The notes beneath the pieces are model-generated. The model was not told the origin of the DNA, searched no databases, and saw only the letters and a program-made list of their open reading frames with translations. A stretch of DNA of 64,000 bases from Nonomuraea turcica (lineage in GTDB: Bacteria > Actinomycetota > Actinomycetes > Streptosporangiales > Streptosporangiaceae): NCBI RefSeq assembly GCF_030718205.1, contig NZ_JAUZQF010000001.1:496001-560000 (forward strand). The letters are read 5' to 3'. The stretch's first letter is position 1. Each line of letters begins with the position of its first letter. This document shows, in pieces, positions 45,509 through 54,267 of this stretch. A program made the translations under genes and the position numbers.

Positions 45509-46000
45509 CTATCGGTAGTTGACGAACTGCAACGCGATGTCCAGATCCTTGCCCTTGAGCAGCGAGATGACCTCCTGCAGCTCATCCTTCTTCTTCGAGC
45601 TCACCCGAAGCTCCTCGCCCTGAATCTGCGCCTTGACCCCCTTGGGCCCCTCGTCGCGAATCAGCTTGGAGATCTTCTTGGCGTGCTCCTGGTCGATGCC
45701 CTCCTTGAGGCTGACCAGCATGCGGTATTCCTTACCGGACAGCTTGGCCTCACCGGCGTCGAGGATCTTCAGCGAGAGCCCTCGCTTGACCACCTTCTCC
45801 TTGAACACGTCGAGCGCGGCATCGGCCCGCTCCTCGCTGTTGGCCTTGATCTCGATGTTGTTCTGCCCGGACCAGCTGATGCTCGCCCCGGTGCCCTTGA
45901 AGTCGAACCGATGCCCGATCTCCTTGACCGTCTGGTTCAGAGCGTTGTCGACCTCCTGCCGGTCGATCTTGCTAACGATGTCGAAAGACGAATCGGCCAA
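45509..46000 (-). CDS. yajQ: YajQ family nucleotide-binding protein
   Basis: 163 residues if begun at TTG 46000, giving the canonical [10 protein letters not shown] start with AAAGGGTGGG upstream; GTG 46009 would add three residues. It has the two ferredoxin-like YajQ domains ([42 protein letters not shown]). YajQ proteins bind RNA or nucleotides such as cyclic di-GMP in other bacteria. Neighbour of tRNA-Tyr, as I recall for Streptomyces. Confidence 0.9.
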   Translation of the reverse strand: MADSSFDIVSKIDRQEVDNALNQTVKEIGHRFDFKGTGASISWSGQNNIEIKANSEERADAALDVFKEKVVKRGLSLKILDAGEAKLSGKEYRMLVSLKEGIDQEHAKKISKLIRDEGPKGVKAQIQGEELRVSSKKKDELQEVISLLKGKDLDIALQFVNYR

Positions 46001-46009
46001 AACACCCAC

Positions 46010-46322
46010 CCTTTCAGCTGCGAAGCACTACGCGGATCCCGCCTGCACCGGCGTCGCGAACGCACGAATAGCGAACGAACGGACCCAGCGAACGAGCCTA
46101 GCCAGCATCGGCCCGCCGCGCAGGACACCGCCCCCCGTACACCGATGATCACCTTTCATGATCCCTTGCCCAGAACCGCACCGCTTGGCCAGGTAGGTGG
46201 ATGGGGTGCCCGGGCTGGTTCCGGTCGAGCATGACGCCACAATCCGGCAGGGACAAACCGGTGTCACGTACACCTCGGAAGTCCGCTATCCTTCTGTGTG
46301 TCGCCGCGAGAGCGGAAGACAC
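46010..46322. other. Non-coding stretch between yajQ and tRNA-Tyr
   Basis: 313 bp without a credible gene. It should hold the divergent promoters of yajQ and the tRNA; TATCCT at 46287-46292 is a possible -10 for the tRNA. No other structure seen. Confidence 0.5.
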
Positions 46323-46407
46323 GGCAGGTTGCCCGAGTGGCCAAAGGGAGCGGTCTGTAAAACCGTCGGCTCAGCCTACGCAAGTTCGAACCTTGCACCT
46401 GCCACCA
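46323..46407 (+). tRNA. tRNA-Tyr (anticodon GTA)
   Basis: 85 nt with encoded CCA. The acceptor stem GGCAGGT pairs with ACCTGCC, the anticodon loop reads CTGTAAA with GTA, the T-loop region GTTCGAACC is canonical, and a long variable arm marks a class II tRNA. The adjacent int gene shows its 3' end is the attachment site of the AICE. Confidence 0.95.
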
Positions 46408-46423
46408 GCAGTAACAGCAGGTC

Positions 46424-46443
46424 AGAGGCCCTTCGGGGCCTCT
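46424..46443 (+). terminator. Hairpin after tRNA-Tyr
   Basis: AGAGGCC (46424-46430), loop CTTCGG, GGCCTCT (46437-46443), followed by a T-rich stretch. Placed to end the tRNA transcript. Confidence 0.75.
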
Positions 46444-46579
46444 TCTGCGTTTCAGGGGTGTGCAGCCGGATGCCGCTCTGAGCGGCCCGTTGTCGCTGGT
46501 CCACCAATATGCGTGCAATGATCTTGAGTGTGTTTCCGCAGGTCGGACACCGGATTCGGCCAATACGCGGCCAAGATGA

Positions 46580-46606
46580 AGAGCCCCGGTGGTGGGCCGG
46601 GGCTCT
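46580..46606 (-). terminator. Hairpin after the integrase gene
   Basis: AGAGCCCCGG (46580-46589) pairs perfectly with CCGGGGCTCT (46597-46606) around a 7-nt loop, 20 bp past the int stop. Probably terminates the leftward AICE operon. Confidence 0.7.
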
Positions 46607-46625
46607 GAGGGCGGTTGGTATGCGG

Positions 46626-47990
46626 TCATGCGGCGAGGGCGTCGCCGATCCGCTTGTTGGCGATCTCCTGTTGGCCGTCGATGCACTTGGCGTAGACCCT
46701 CAGGAGGACATCGACGCTGTGGCCCGCTCGTTCGGCCACATCCGGAGCTGAGACGCCTGCATTGAGCCACAGGGAAACTGCCGCGTGCCGGAGATCGTAC
46801 GGGCGCTTGGCGAGCGGAGAGGCGACCTGGGCGGGCGTGAAGGCCAGGATCCGGGCACCCTGCCAGACCTCGGTGTAGGCGGTGGAGGCGACAACTCCGC
46901 CTCGCTCGCTTCGAAAGATACGGCCGTCCTTGGCCGTCCCGTACTCCGCGATGTGCTCGCGAAGGATGTTGACTAGCACTGGTGGGATAGGGACCGGCCG
47001 GACATCCTGCCTACCTCGATGCTTGAGGCCGCGTTCTTCGTGGGCGTCCCCGCTGTCGGTCCACTGGGTGTTGACCTCTGGCCGGGACACGTCGATGGTC
47101 AGCCGCCCCCAGCCTGACGGAGGGAGGTGGCAGTCCTGGATGCGGAGGCCGACTGCTTCGGCCGGGCGCAAAGCGGCGTAGTACATGCAGGCGAAGAGAG
47201 CCATCAGCCGCCGGCCCCTGCCGCGCCGTCCTACGTAGGTCACTGCGGTCAGCAGCTCTTGTGCCTGGCGGGGATTCACCACAACGCGCGGGTCTACGGT
47301 CTCGGTGGTCTTGGGCGGCTTCCACTTGACCTTGTGCAGCGGATTTGCCGAAAGCTCCTCCAGCTCCACCGCGTACTCCAGGAGCGAGTGGAAGACGGCA
47401 CGCTTGCGAGCGATCGTCGTTGAGGCCGCCGCGCTGCCATCGAGGCACAGCGTCAGGGCGTGCAGGGCGAGCCGTACCGTCTTGGCCTCCTCCAGGCTCC
47501 CCAGGTCGAGCGAGGCCGCTTTGAGCCAGGAGGCCGTGGCAGCGTGCTGCTGCGGCACGTCCGGCCGTTTGTCCTCGGGCAGGAGGAGGCACTTGCGCAG
47601 GACCGTGCGAAGCTCGCGAGCGTCCGGGCGGCCTGCGCGATCCTTGGTCAGCGCGGGCAGGACCGTTGCGAGAGCGTCGGACATGCTGTCTCGGCTCTTG
47701 GCCGCCGCATGTGGCCACTTGATCTCTATGAACGCCTGGGCGAACTCCAGCACGCTCCGAGCGTCCTTGGCCTTGAGCATGGACGCAGGAAGCCCGGAGT
47801 CCACATCGAACGCCTCACCCCGCTTGGCCGCCTGCCGGAGATCAGACAGGAAGCTCTCGGCCAGAGCCTTGGTTCGGTAGGTCTTGGAGGAGCGCTTGCG
47901 GGCGACAGACCAGCGGACGACGTAGGAAGGCGTCTTGCTGGACTTGTTGCGGCTGATCTCGAAGAACTTCACGTCGTAGGAGGTCGTCAT
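46626..47990 (-). CDS. int: AICE tyrosine recombinase/integrase
   Basis: 454 residues from ATG 47990. The catalytic set of tyrosine recombinases is seen: first Arg in YAALRPAEAVGLR, His-x-x-Arg-type block in RPYDLRHAAVSLW, His in AERAGHSVDVLLRVYAK and Tyr in the same block. An N-terminal AP2-like region (YVVRWSVARKRSSKTYRTKALAESFL) should bind arm sites. Points at the tRNA-Tyr 3' end 220 bp away, so that end is attB. Overlaps xis by 4 bp. Confidence 0.93.
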   Translation of the reverse strand: MTTSYDVKFFEISRNKSSKTPSYVVRWSVARKRSSKTYRTKALAESFLSDLRQAAKRGEAFDVDSGLPASMLKAKDARSVLEFAQAFIEIKWPHAAAKSRDSMSDALATVLPALTKDRAGRPDARELRTVLRKCLLLPEDKRPDVPQQHAATASWLKAASLDLGSLEEAKTVRLALHALTLCLDGSAAASTTIARKRAVFHSLLEYAVELEELSANPLHKVKWKPPKTTETVDPRVVVNPRQAQELLTAVTYVGRRGRGRRLMALFACMYYAALRPAEAVGLRIQDCHLPPSGWGRLTIDVSRPEVNTQWTDSGDAHEERGLKHRGRQDVRPVPIPPVLVNILREHIAEYGTAKDGRIFRSERGGVVASTAYTEVWQGARILAFTPAQVASPLAKRPYDLRHAAVSLWLNAGVSAPDVAERAGHSVDVLLRVYAKCIDGQQEIANKRIGDALAA

Positions 47991-48178
47991 GCGGCGCTCC
48001 GGAGAGATTCGAGCCAGGCGTTGAGATCGCTGCGGTAGATGCGCAGTTCGCCGTTGGGCAGGCGGATGCCCTCCGGAGCCTTGCCGATCTCGCGCCAGCG
48101 GTAGAAGGTGCGGCGGGAGACGCCGCCGAGCTCGTCGAGGACCTGAGCCACGGTCAGCAGCTCGTCTCGCTTCGTCAT
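47987..48178 (-). CDS. xis: Excisionase (MerR-like winged helix)
   Basis: 63 residues. LLTVAQVLDELGGVSRRTFYRWREIGKAPEGIRLPNGELRIYRSDLNAWL is a complete excisionase/HTH_17 domain. Sits between rep and int with 4-bp overlaps at both ends, the order known from pSAM2-type elements. Confidence 0.9.
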   Translation of the reverse strand: MTKRDELLTVAQVLDELGGVSRRTFYRWREIGKAPEGIRLPNGELRIYRSDLNAWLESLRSAA

Positions 48179-49762
48179 GCGGCCCTCCCCGTGAGCTCGA
48201 TTGCCGAAAGATCTTGTACTGCCGCTCTGGCTTCCAACTCGCGGAGATGGGCACGCCATCGTTGCCGTTCGTGGACGGATCTGAGGAGCCGGACGGAGAG
48301 AGGCGGCACGTTGGCGTCTCCGGCCGGGACAGGCCGCCACACATAGCGATGAGGGTCGGTGGGTTCGTCGAGTTGGCCGAGGGCTTCCAGGACCCAGGTA
48401 CGGCGATCCTGCTTGTGCTCGGCGAGTGTCTTGTTCGACCACTTACGGGAGACCAGAACGCGGCGTCCGGCGTAGCCCAGGTGATCGGGCTTGTGGGCTT
48501 TGCCACGGCATCGGCCCGGAGCCATGCCAGCCTTGGCGTCCTTGGGCTGGACTCCGTAGCGCAGCCAGTTCGGACAGGCAGGTGAGCAGGGCTCGAAGCG
48601 GAGAGCATCGAGCATGCGGGCGGCGTGCTCACGCTGGGAGTGTCCGCCGTCGAGGCTTTCGGCGATCGACTTGGTGAGGTACTTGGACAGGTAGCGGATG
48701 CACCGGTCGGCGTCCGGTGTCCCGGCGAGAACGCCTTGGATATCGACTTGTTCGCCGAAGCGGATCACGTGCTGGGGCTCGGCGTCTTCGTCGGCGTCGA
48801 GCTGGTCTAGGGCCTCGTCCCAGGTGGGCAGGACTTCACCGGTCTCTGGGTCGAGGTAGCCGGTGCCGTCCTGCCAGACGGGCAGGTGGTGGCCGTCAAA
48901 GAGCACCTTGTTGGCCTGTGGCGGCGGCTATCTGCTTGATCTCGGCGCGCGGCAGAGTGCCACGGATGGCCATGTGCAGGTGGGGGGCGAGCCGCTTCTG
49001 CGGCTCCACAGAGGCGAAGTACTGCACGTCGTAGCCTGCGACACGGCGAAGGTTCTGCACGAAGCGATCGACGAGCTTGGAGAAGTGCAGCGCGTCTCGA
49101 GCGGCACGCTGGTAGTCGTACGCGTCTGGATCGACGGGCACGCCGTCACGGACCTTGCCGTACGAGGGCAAGGTCAGCGTGACGAACAGGGAGGGCCGGT
49201 AGGTCTTGCCGTCTGCGGCTTGGAAGGTGCGCCCGAGCGTGGTGTTGGCCATCTTGCGCTTGGGCAGGTCCGGCACGTCCTGCCGCCGTCTGGTCGAGCG
49301 AGAGCGCTTGGGAGTGGTACGCCCGAGGACGCTACCGCGCATGCCAGCGGCGGTGATCTCCTCATCGAGACCGGTGATGATCGCGTCCAATTCGGTGGTG
49401 TCGTCGCTGGCCTTCTCGGCGGCGTCACGCTTGGCCTGCATGTCGGCGCGGAACTCGACGAGCCAGCGCTGTTCCTCGTTCGCCTCGTCCGGCGTGATGG
49501 TGGGCTCCTCGTCGAGGTGCCATCCTTCACGGCACTGAGCCATGCGGAGCTGCCGGTTGCGCTTGGCGCACGGTGGACACTTGCTCTCCAGCGTGGAACC
49601 GCACGGGACATCGATGATCTCGGACTTGCCCGTCACGGTGTCGAGTCGCCGGAGCGGTACGGGCCGGATGCACACCCCATGCAGTTTGGCGACCTCTTCG
49701 ACGACATCACGGGCCATCGGCATGGCCATCCGAACCGCGCGGGGAAGGGAACGATCGGTCAT
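48175..49762 (-). pseudogene. RepSA-type replication initiator split by a frameshift/deletion
   Basis: Two frames make up one gene: 48896-49762 (288 residues, ATG 49762 with GGAGG) ends just after LAPHLHMAIRGTLPRAEIKQ and IAAAT, and 48175-48906 continues with FDGHHLPVWQDGTGYLDPETGE and RYLSKYLTKSI. From memory, RepSA homologues have a YHQVWWP-like block at the junction; here it is missing, fitting a small deletion (about 20 bp) that also changed the frame. HLHM is the HUH-like motif of rolling-circle initiators and the N-terminal CPPC pair a zinc site. A GTG at 48906 might start the second half separately. The element may therefore not replicate by itself. Confidence 0.75.
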
Positions 49763-49911
49763 ACGGTCCTCCCTTCGTCGGGAACGGTGAGGGCGGTCTG
49801 GCCGCATTCAGCGCACTCGACGACGCCACGGAGCGGATCGAGCCACAGGACGTTGAGCGCGCCACAAATCGAGCAGCGCAGGCCGTCAAGGAAGTGAGCG
49901 AGTGTCGTCAC
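49759..49911 (-). CDS. Small zinc-ribbon protein of the AICE
   Basis: 50 residues from GTG 49911, with GGAGG 4-5 nt upstream and overlaps at both ends (stop overlaps the rep start; start overlaps the tra stop). Two CxxC pairs (RCSICGAL and ECAECGQTAL) make a compact zinc ribbon. The tight overlaps in a translated operon support it as real despite the size. Role unknown; similar tiny proteins lie between tra and rep in other elements. Confidence 0.7.
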   Translation of the reverse strand: MTTLAHFLDGLRCSICGALNVLWLDPLRGVVECAECGQTALTVPDEGRTV

Positions 49912-51326
49912 GCGGCCTCCCTGAACTCGGCGACCATGGCGCGGATGTCGGCGTCGGAGACGTATGCAGCGCGCACGCGGATGGGCTCTGGCGAGGTCTC
50001 CATGCGCATGTAGGCCACGCCCGCACCCTGCTCGGGGATGGGCGAGATGTGGTCGGCGAGAGCGCCGCGATCCCTTGCACCGTCGCCGAGGACCATGTCC
50101 ACCTGCTCGGACTCGTCGAGCCGGAGAGCGATCTTGTCAGGGAAGAGGTTGCGGATGTTCATGACCTCTTTGCGTGGGTCCTGGAGCGCCGCCATGACAC
50201 CGACGCCGACCGAGCGGCCCTGGGTGGCGAGCGTGGCCAGAGCAGCGGAGATGCGTTGCCGGAGGTGCTTGTCGGGTTGGTAGGCGGTCAGGAACGCCAC
50301 CTCGTCGACGAGCACCAGGACGAACGGATCCTCGATGGCCGGGATATGGGAGCGCTGGAGACCGGAGAAGCGGGCGGCCCGCTTTTGCATGACGCTGACG
50401 GCCTCGTCGAGGAGGTCGGCGCAGTCGGCTGGATCGGCGGCGTAGCGGCCTTGGAACAACTCTCGTCCGAAGGACAGCTCCATCAGTTTGGGATCGAGCG
50501 CCCAGACTTCTACGAGGCCAGCCCGCATGGCGGGAAGCAAGCCGCGGATGGTGGCCCACAGGAATGAGCCCTTGCCGGCCCCGGTCGCCCCCGCGATCAA
50601 GACGTGCGTGCCGTGCACCTTGAGCCGTAGCGGTTGCCCATCTTCCTGCTTACCGATCTCGACCGGCCCCACGGTCGGCTCCTCTGGGATGGGGAGCGCG
50701 GGTATAGGTTCAGCGAGCGGATCGCTACGCGGAAAGGTCAACAGCAGGCGTCCGCCCTTGATGAGCGCGACGCGACAGGATGCAGCGCCGAAGCCCTGGG
50801 CGAGGTTGTCGATGCGGTCGGCCCAGTCTTTGATCGCCTGTCCCTTGAGCATGCGGACGGTGATCCGGTCGGCCCAGCCATCGCACTGGACGCGGGCGAG
50901 GACGGGCAGGTAGTCGCGGCCGTGCACGCGCTTGGCGAGGCCGGAGACGTCCATGACGGCTTGCCAGTGGCGGCGGTAGACCGACATGAGCCGCCACCAG
51001 GCCAGCAGCCGCCAGCCGACCAGACGGGAGAAGGAGTAACGATCGGCGAAGGCCCAGGAGATCAAGGCCAGGACGACGATGCCGAGCGTGGAGGCCGCGA
51101 GGGGCCAGCCGTGCCAGGTCCAGATGACGCCGAGGGCGGCCGGTACGGCGACGGCGACGGGATGCCGCCAGATCGTACGAACGAGGCCAGCAAGGAAGCG
51201 CCAGCCGTAGATGAGCAGAGTGACGACGGCAGGAGTCTTGAGCACGGCCGGGCGGAAGACGACGGCCGTGTCGGGCGTAGTGGAGACGAGGCTGCGCGCC
51301 TCATCGCCAGGCAGCCGCTTGAACAT
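49908..51326 (-). CDS. tra: TraB/TraSA-type FtsK-SpoIIIE DNA translocase
   Basis: 472 residues. Two N-terminal hydrophobic helices (~35-55, ~62-92), then an ATPase domain with Walker A LIAGATGAGKGSFL (~249), Walker B FVLVLVDEVAFL, and the FtsK-like LATQGRSVGVGVMAALQDPR. In AICEs this single protein moves double-stranded DNA between mycelia. The C-terminal winged-helix part recognises clt repeats in known members. Stop overlaps the zinc-ribbon gene start. Confidence 0.9.
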   Translation of the reverse strand: MFKRLPGDEARSLVSTTPDTAVVFRPAVLKTPAVVTLLIYGWRFLAGLVRTIWRHPVAVAVPAALGVIWTWHGWPLAASTLGIVVLALISWAFADRYSFSRLVGWRLLAWWRLMSVYRRHWQAVMDVSGLAKRVHGRDYLPVLARVQCDGWADRITVRMLKGQAIKDWADRIDNLAQGFGAASCRVALIKGGRLLLTFPRSDPLAEPIPALPIPEEPTVGPVEIGKQEDGQPLRLKVHGTHVLIAGATGAGKGSFLWATIRGLLPAMRAGLVEVWALDPKLMELSFGRELFQGRYAADPADCADLLDEAVSVMQKRAARFSGLQRSHIPAIEDPFVLVLVDEVAFLTAYQPDKHLRQRISAALATLATQGRSVGVGVMAALQDPRKEVMNIRNLFPDKIALRLDESEQVDMVLGDGARDRGALADHISPIPEQGAGVAYMRMETSPEPIRVRAAYVSDADIRAMVAEFREAA

Positions 51327-51411
51327 AAGCTGGAAACCTCTCGTGATGTCGCAGTCAGGGGAGAACCGAGGGGCCGCCGGAAGTTGCCGCTTCCAGCGGC
51401 CCCGCTTCTTG

Positions 51412-51723
51412 TCAGGCCGCGTCTGTGGCGTCCTTGGCCGACTGTTCGGCGTGCAGGCACTCGCAGTCGGCCAGGTAGCGAGCGGCGGCGTTGAAGATCT
51501 CTCGGGCGGTGGCCAGGTCGGCGTCCGTGACCGGCCCAGCTCCGGTGGTGGAGATGTGCACGTCCGCCTCGTGGGAGCTGAACTCCAGGTACGGCCGCGG
51601 ATTGCTGAGCAGCATTCCGGCGCGAACCTTGAGACGCGTTGTGTGGAAGGAGACCCCGACGTGCGGCGCGGACTCGGGGCGCACGGACAGGGTGACGTAG
51701 GTGTAGGGCCGGTGCTCGCTCAC
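51412..51723 (-). CDS. Small AICE protein, paralogue of the next gene
   Basis: 103 residues, no named family. The C-terminal half (VHISTTGAGPVTDADLATAREIF) resembles VLVTTSGPVTEEDLEFARQL in the gene upstream, so the two arose by duplication. Predicted mixed alpha/beta, no signal. ATGA-type overlap (51720-51723). Confidence 0.7.
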   Translation of the reverse strand: MSEHRPYTYVTLSVRPESAPHVGVSFHTTRLKVRAGMLLSNPRPYLEFSSHEADVHISTTGAGPVTDADLATAREIFNAAARYLADCECLHAEQSAKDATDAA

Positions 51724-51986
51724 GCCGCCACTCCCTGACCATCGGGGAGCCCGTAGAAGCTGCGCTCCATGGAACGGGCGAAGCGGGAGGCCTCGCGGGC
51801 GAGCTGGCGCGCGAACTCCAGGTCCTCCTCCGTGACGGGTCCGCTCGTGGTGACCAGGACGGAGGTAGCGCCGAAGTCGAGCGCCAGGACGGGCTCACGG
51901 CGGGTGAACGGGTGGTTCATAGTGCGGGCGGCGTGGCCGGTGGTCAGCCGGATCACGCTGTTGCGAGGGGTACGGCGACGGGTCAT
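51720..51986 (-). CDS. Small AICE protein, paralogue of the preceding gene
   Basis: 88 residues from ATG 51986, sharing the GPVT..DL..AR core with its neighbour at 51412-51723. Basic N-terminus (MTRRRTPR). Overlaps pra by 1 bp and its paralogue by 4 bp, so the four genes form one leftward operon. Function unknown. Confidence 0.7.
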   Translation of the reverse strand: MTRRRTPRNSVIRLTTGHAARTMNHPFTRREPVLALDFGATSVLVTTSGPVTEEDLEFARQLAREASRFARSMERSFYGLPDGQGVAA

Positions 51987-52408
51987 CAGGCGGCGTCCTT
52001 TCCGGCCTTGCTCGTCGGGGCGGTCTGGGCGGTCTGGCGTGGAGCGTGCATCTCACGGACCTTGATCGAGTACGCGAGACGACCGTTGCCGTTGACGTAC
52101 GGCGTGATGGAGACCCCGTCGAACTCGACGGGCGTGAACGGCAGCCCCGGCATGGGCGACGGCGGCACCGGCTGGACCGGAGCCAGGATCTTGACCGCCA
52201 CCGTCTTCTGCGCGGGCTTGAGAGTCGGGTCACCGTCCATGACCGCGACCTGCCAGACCAGCTCTCCGGTCTGCTTGTCGCGAGACTGCACGAACCGGCC
52301 GTTGGACGAGGCGTCGAAGTCCTTGACCGGCTCGACCTCGCCGACGATGTAGCAGCCGTGCGGGAAGACCATGGCGAAGGTGACGGGGATGGGGCCTTGT
52401 AGAGCCAT
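51986..52408 (-). CDS. pra: Pra-like AICE replication/excision activator
   Basis: 140 residues. ALQGPIPVTFAMVFPHGCYIVGEVEPVKDF and FTPVEFDGVSITPYVNGNGRLAYSIKV match, as I recall, proteins annotated as plasmid replication, integration and excision activators in pSAM2-like elements. First gene of the leftward operon; its upstream gap holds candidate repressor sites. Homology recognised by eye only. Confidence 0.7.
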   Translation of the reverse strand: MALQGPIPVTFAMVFPHGCYIVGEVEPVKDFDASSNGRFVQSRDKQTGELVWQVAVMDGDPTLKPAQKTVAVKILAPVQPVPPSPMPGLPFTPVEFDGVSITPYVNGNGRLAYSIKVREMHAPRQTAQTAPTSKAGKDAA

Positions 52409-52451
52409 AACGGATTCCTCTCTTGGATGACAGGCACTCGACCTATCAAGT

Positions 52452-52465
52452 AGTTAGACCGTAAC
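52452..52465. promoter_or_regulatory. Candidate GntR operator upstream of pra
   Basis: AGTTAGACCGTAAC here matches 12 of 14 bases of AGTTTGAGCGTAAC at 53765-53778, just upstream of the gntR start. Both are preceded by CAAGT[A/T]GTT. A shared site before gntR and before the operon it should repress fits KorSA-style autoregulation. Confidence 0.45.
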
Positions 52466-52500
52466 TCTGCGTAGCTTGCTAGGTCAAGTGACTGAGTGTG

Positions 52501-52520
52501 AGGTGACGGGTGTGTCACCT
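52501..52520. repeat. Inverted repeat in the pra/52572 divergent gap
   Basis: AGGTGAC and GTCACCT flank a 6-nt centre (GGGTGT), a perfect 7-bp dyad 52 bp before the rightward gene. Probably an operator. Confidence 0.5.
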
Positions 52521-52571
52521 GTGCGATAGACAGGCGCCCAAGCCGATGGTCGGACATCTGGGGAGGATCTG

Positions 52572-52985
52572 ATGCGAATCCTGTGGGGCTGCTTAGCCGT
52601 GGCCGTGATCGCCCCGCTGGTCGGGCTGTTCCTGCTGATCATGAAGCCGGTGTGGCGCGACGATGCCCGGCTCGACGACTTTCATGAGCGAGTGCTGGCC
52701 ATCCCGCTGCCGCCTGAGACACGCAGCAATGGCGACACCGAAGCCGAATTCGGCAAGAACTCCGGTGGAAGTGGCGACTACTGCCACTATGAGATCCGAC
52801 TGCCTCTCAGCACCGGCCTGTCGGCGGGGGAGATCGGTGCCTACTACCGCAAGGCCGCGATTGCCGGAGTGGAGAACGAGTCCAACGTCCGTCTGACCTG
52901 GGGCGAGGACACCGGAGACGGTAGAGCCGTCGTTGTGGAGTTCAGCGACATCAGCTCCAGCGATTGGGACCACCGCTGCACATAG
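52572..52985 (+). CDS. Small membrane-anchored protein, AICE cargo
   Basis: 137 residues from ATG 52572 with GGGAGGA upstream. One N-terminal helix (~4-24, WGCLAVAVIAPLVGLFLLIM), then a hydrophilic domain with two Cys (YCHYEI and the final RCT) that may form a disulfide outside the cell. Opposite in direction to the transfer operon. No family recognised. Confidence 0.65.
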   Translation: MRILWGCLAVAVIAPLVGLFLLIMKPVWRDDARLDDFHERVLAIPLPPETRSNGDTEAEFGKNSGGSGDYCHYEIRLPLSTGLSAGEIGAYYRKAAIAGVENESNVRLTWGEDTGDGRAVVVEFSDISSSDWDHRCT

Positions 52986-52997
52986 ACGGCAGCCCGA

Positions 52998-53732
52998 TCA
53001 CGTGATCGGGTAGGCGTCTTCCAACTCGTGCCGGTCAGCAGGGAGCAGGACCTCGACGACAGCAAGGGGCCGGCCGGAGGCATCACGGACAGCGCCGAAG
53101 ACCGCTAGGAGCGGGATGTTCTTGGGCATGGCCAGTTGCTTTGCCTCGTCGGACGCAGGCATGCGCGCGGTGATCTGCTCCACGATGTGGTCGAACCGGA
53201 CGCCCTTACGAGCCTGAAGATGTTCTCGGAACCCCTGCCGCAACGGCTCACCACTGGTGAGGTCCGTACCGCCGGAGAGATCCAACGGCAGCCAGAGCGA
53301 CACCAGCTCGGTCGGCTCGCCGTCACGCACGATGAGCCGCCGCCGAACGAACACCTTGCTCTTGGGCTGCACGTCCAGCAGCACACCAACGCGGTTCGGG
53401 GCCGCCACAGCGCCCACTTCGACAACCTCGCCCGTAGTGCCGGCCTCCGGCTTGGTCAGGTACGCCTGTCCAGGCCGCTTCTGCTCAATGGAGGCCATGG
53501 CCGGACGGCCGCGCACGAAGCGCCCCTTGCCCTGCTGGGACTCGATCCAGCCCTGCTCACGCAGCACGCGCAGGGCGGCGACCACGGTGGGACGGGAGAC
53601 GCTGAACTCCTGGATGAGCTGGTTCTCGCTCGGCAGCAGGGCGCCCGGCGGGTAGTCCCCTGACTCGATACGCCGCTGAAGAGTGTGCACAAGCTGTGCA
53701 TACTTCGGTGGCACGGACTCTAGTGACATCAT
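52998..53732 (-). CDS. GntR/UTRA family repressor (KorSA-like)
   Basis: 244 residues from ATG 53732 (or 53729). N-terminal winged helix PKYAQLVHTLQRRIESGDYPPGALLPSENQLIQEFSVSRPTVVAAL, then a UTRA domain (~85-240). In pSAM2-type elements a GntR protein represses pra and so keeps the element integrated; the shared upstream motif supports this here. Confidence 0.88.
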   Translation of the reverse strand: MMSLESVPPKYAQLVHTLQRRIESGDYPPGALLPSENQLIQEFSVSRPTVVAALRVLREQGWIESQQGKGRFVRGRPAMASIEQKRPGQAYLTKPEAGTTGEVVEVGAVAAPNRVGVLLDVQPKSKVFVRRRLIVRDGEPTELVSLWLPLDLSGGTDLTSGEPLRQGFREHLQARKGVRFDHIVEQITARMPASDEAKQLAMPKNIPLLAVFGAVRDASGRPLAVVEVLLPADRHELEDAYPIT

Positions 53733-53982
53733 GACCGTCCAGCACCCGACAAGTTGTTTTACTAAGTTTGAGCGTAACCGGATCGCCACTGCGTGTCCAC
53801 GCGGATTGAAGAAGCGACGGCCATACGAACGAACTCGGCAGGTAGACCAGCGCACGGCCCCGGGGGATGGCGACGTGGGATACCGCTAAACCCGCCTGCC
53901 GAGAGAGGAGGCACGACGAGGCGGGCGGGATGAGCGCCCGTTCCCCTCCGACCGGGAGCAACCCGCCTCGCCGTGCCCGTCA

Positions 53983-54267
53983 TCACCTGGCGATGTACTC
54001 AGCCAGGACGCTTGCCGCACCCTCCGGATCGCTCGTCGGGTGACGCCTCTCCGCGTTCTGCCACGAGTAGTAGGCCCCGCCGTACCCGACGAACACCCAC
54101 ACCGGCAGGCCCGGCGCAGCGGGATGCACCATGAGCGCGCTGTTGTTGTCCCGCAGTTCGGCGTTGACACCGAGGTTCGTGAGCTGGTCACGCAGCCGGA
54201 CGAGCATGTCGCCCTCGTCTTGGTCCTGCGCGAAGCCGGTCATCGCCGCCAGCATGATCGAATTCAC
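53983..54267 (-). CDS. Hypothetical AICE protein
   Basis: 94 residues from GTG 54267 with GGGAG 5 nt upstream; ATG 54255 is possible. The C-terminal half (ALMVHPAAPGLPVWVFVGYGGAYYSWQNAERRH) resembles short plasmid-borne proteins of unknown role in actinomycetes. Start overlaps the stop of the zinc-finger gene upstream. Confidence 0.6.
   Translation of the reverse strand: MNSIMLAAMTGFAQDQDEGDMLVRLRDQLTNLGVNAELRDNNSALMVHPAAPGLPVWVFVGYGGAYYSWQNAERRHPTSDPEGAASVLAEYIAR

Noticed and set aside
46264..46770. Open frame crossing the tRNA-Tyr on the minus strand
   Set aside because: Runs antisense through the tRNA and the terminators, with no recognisable protein.
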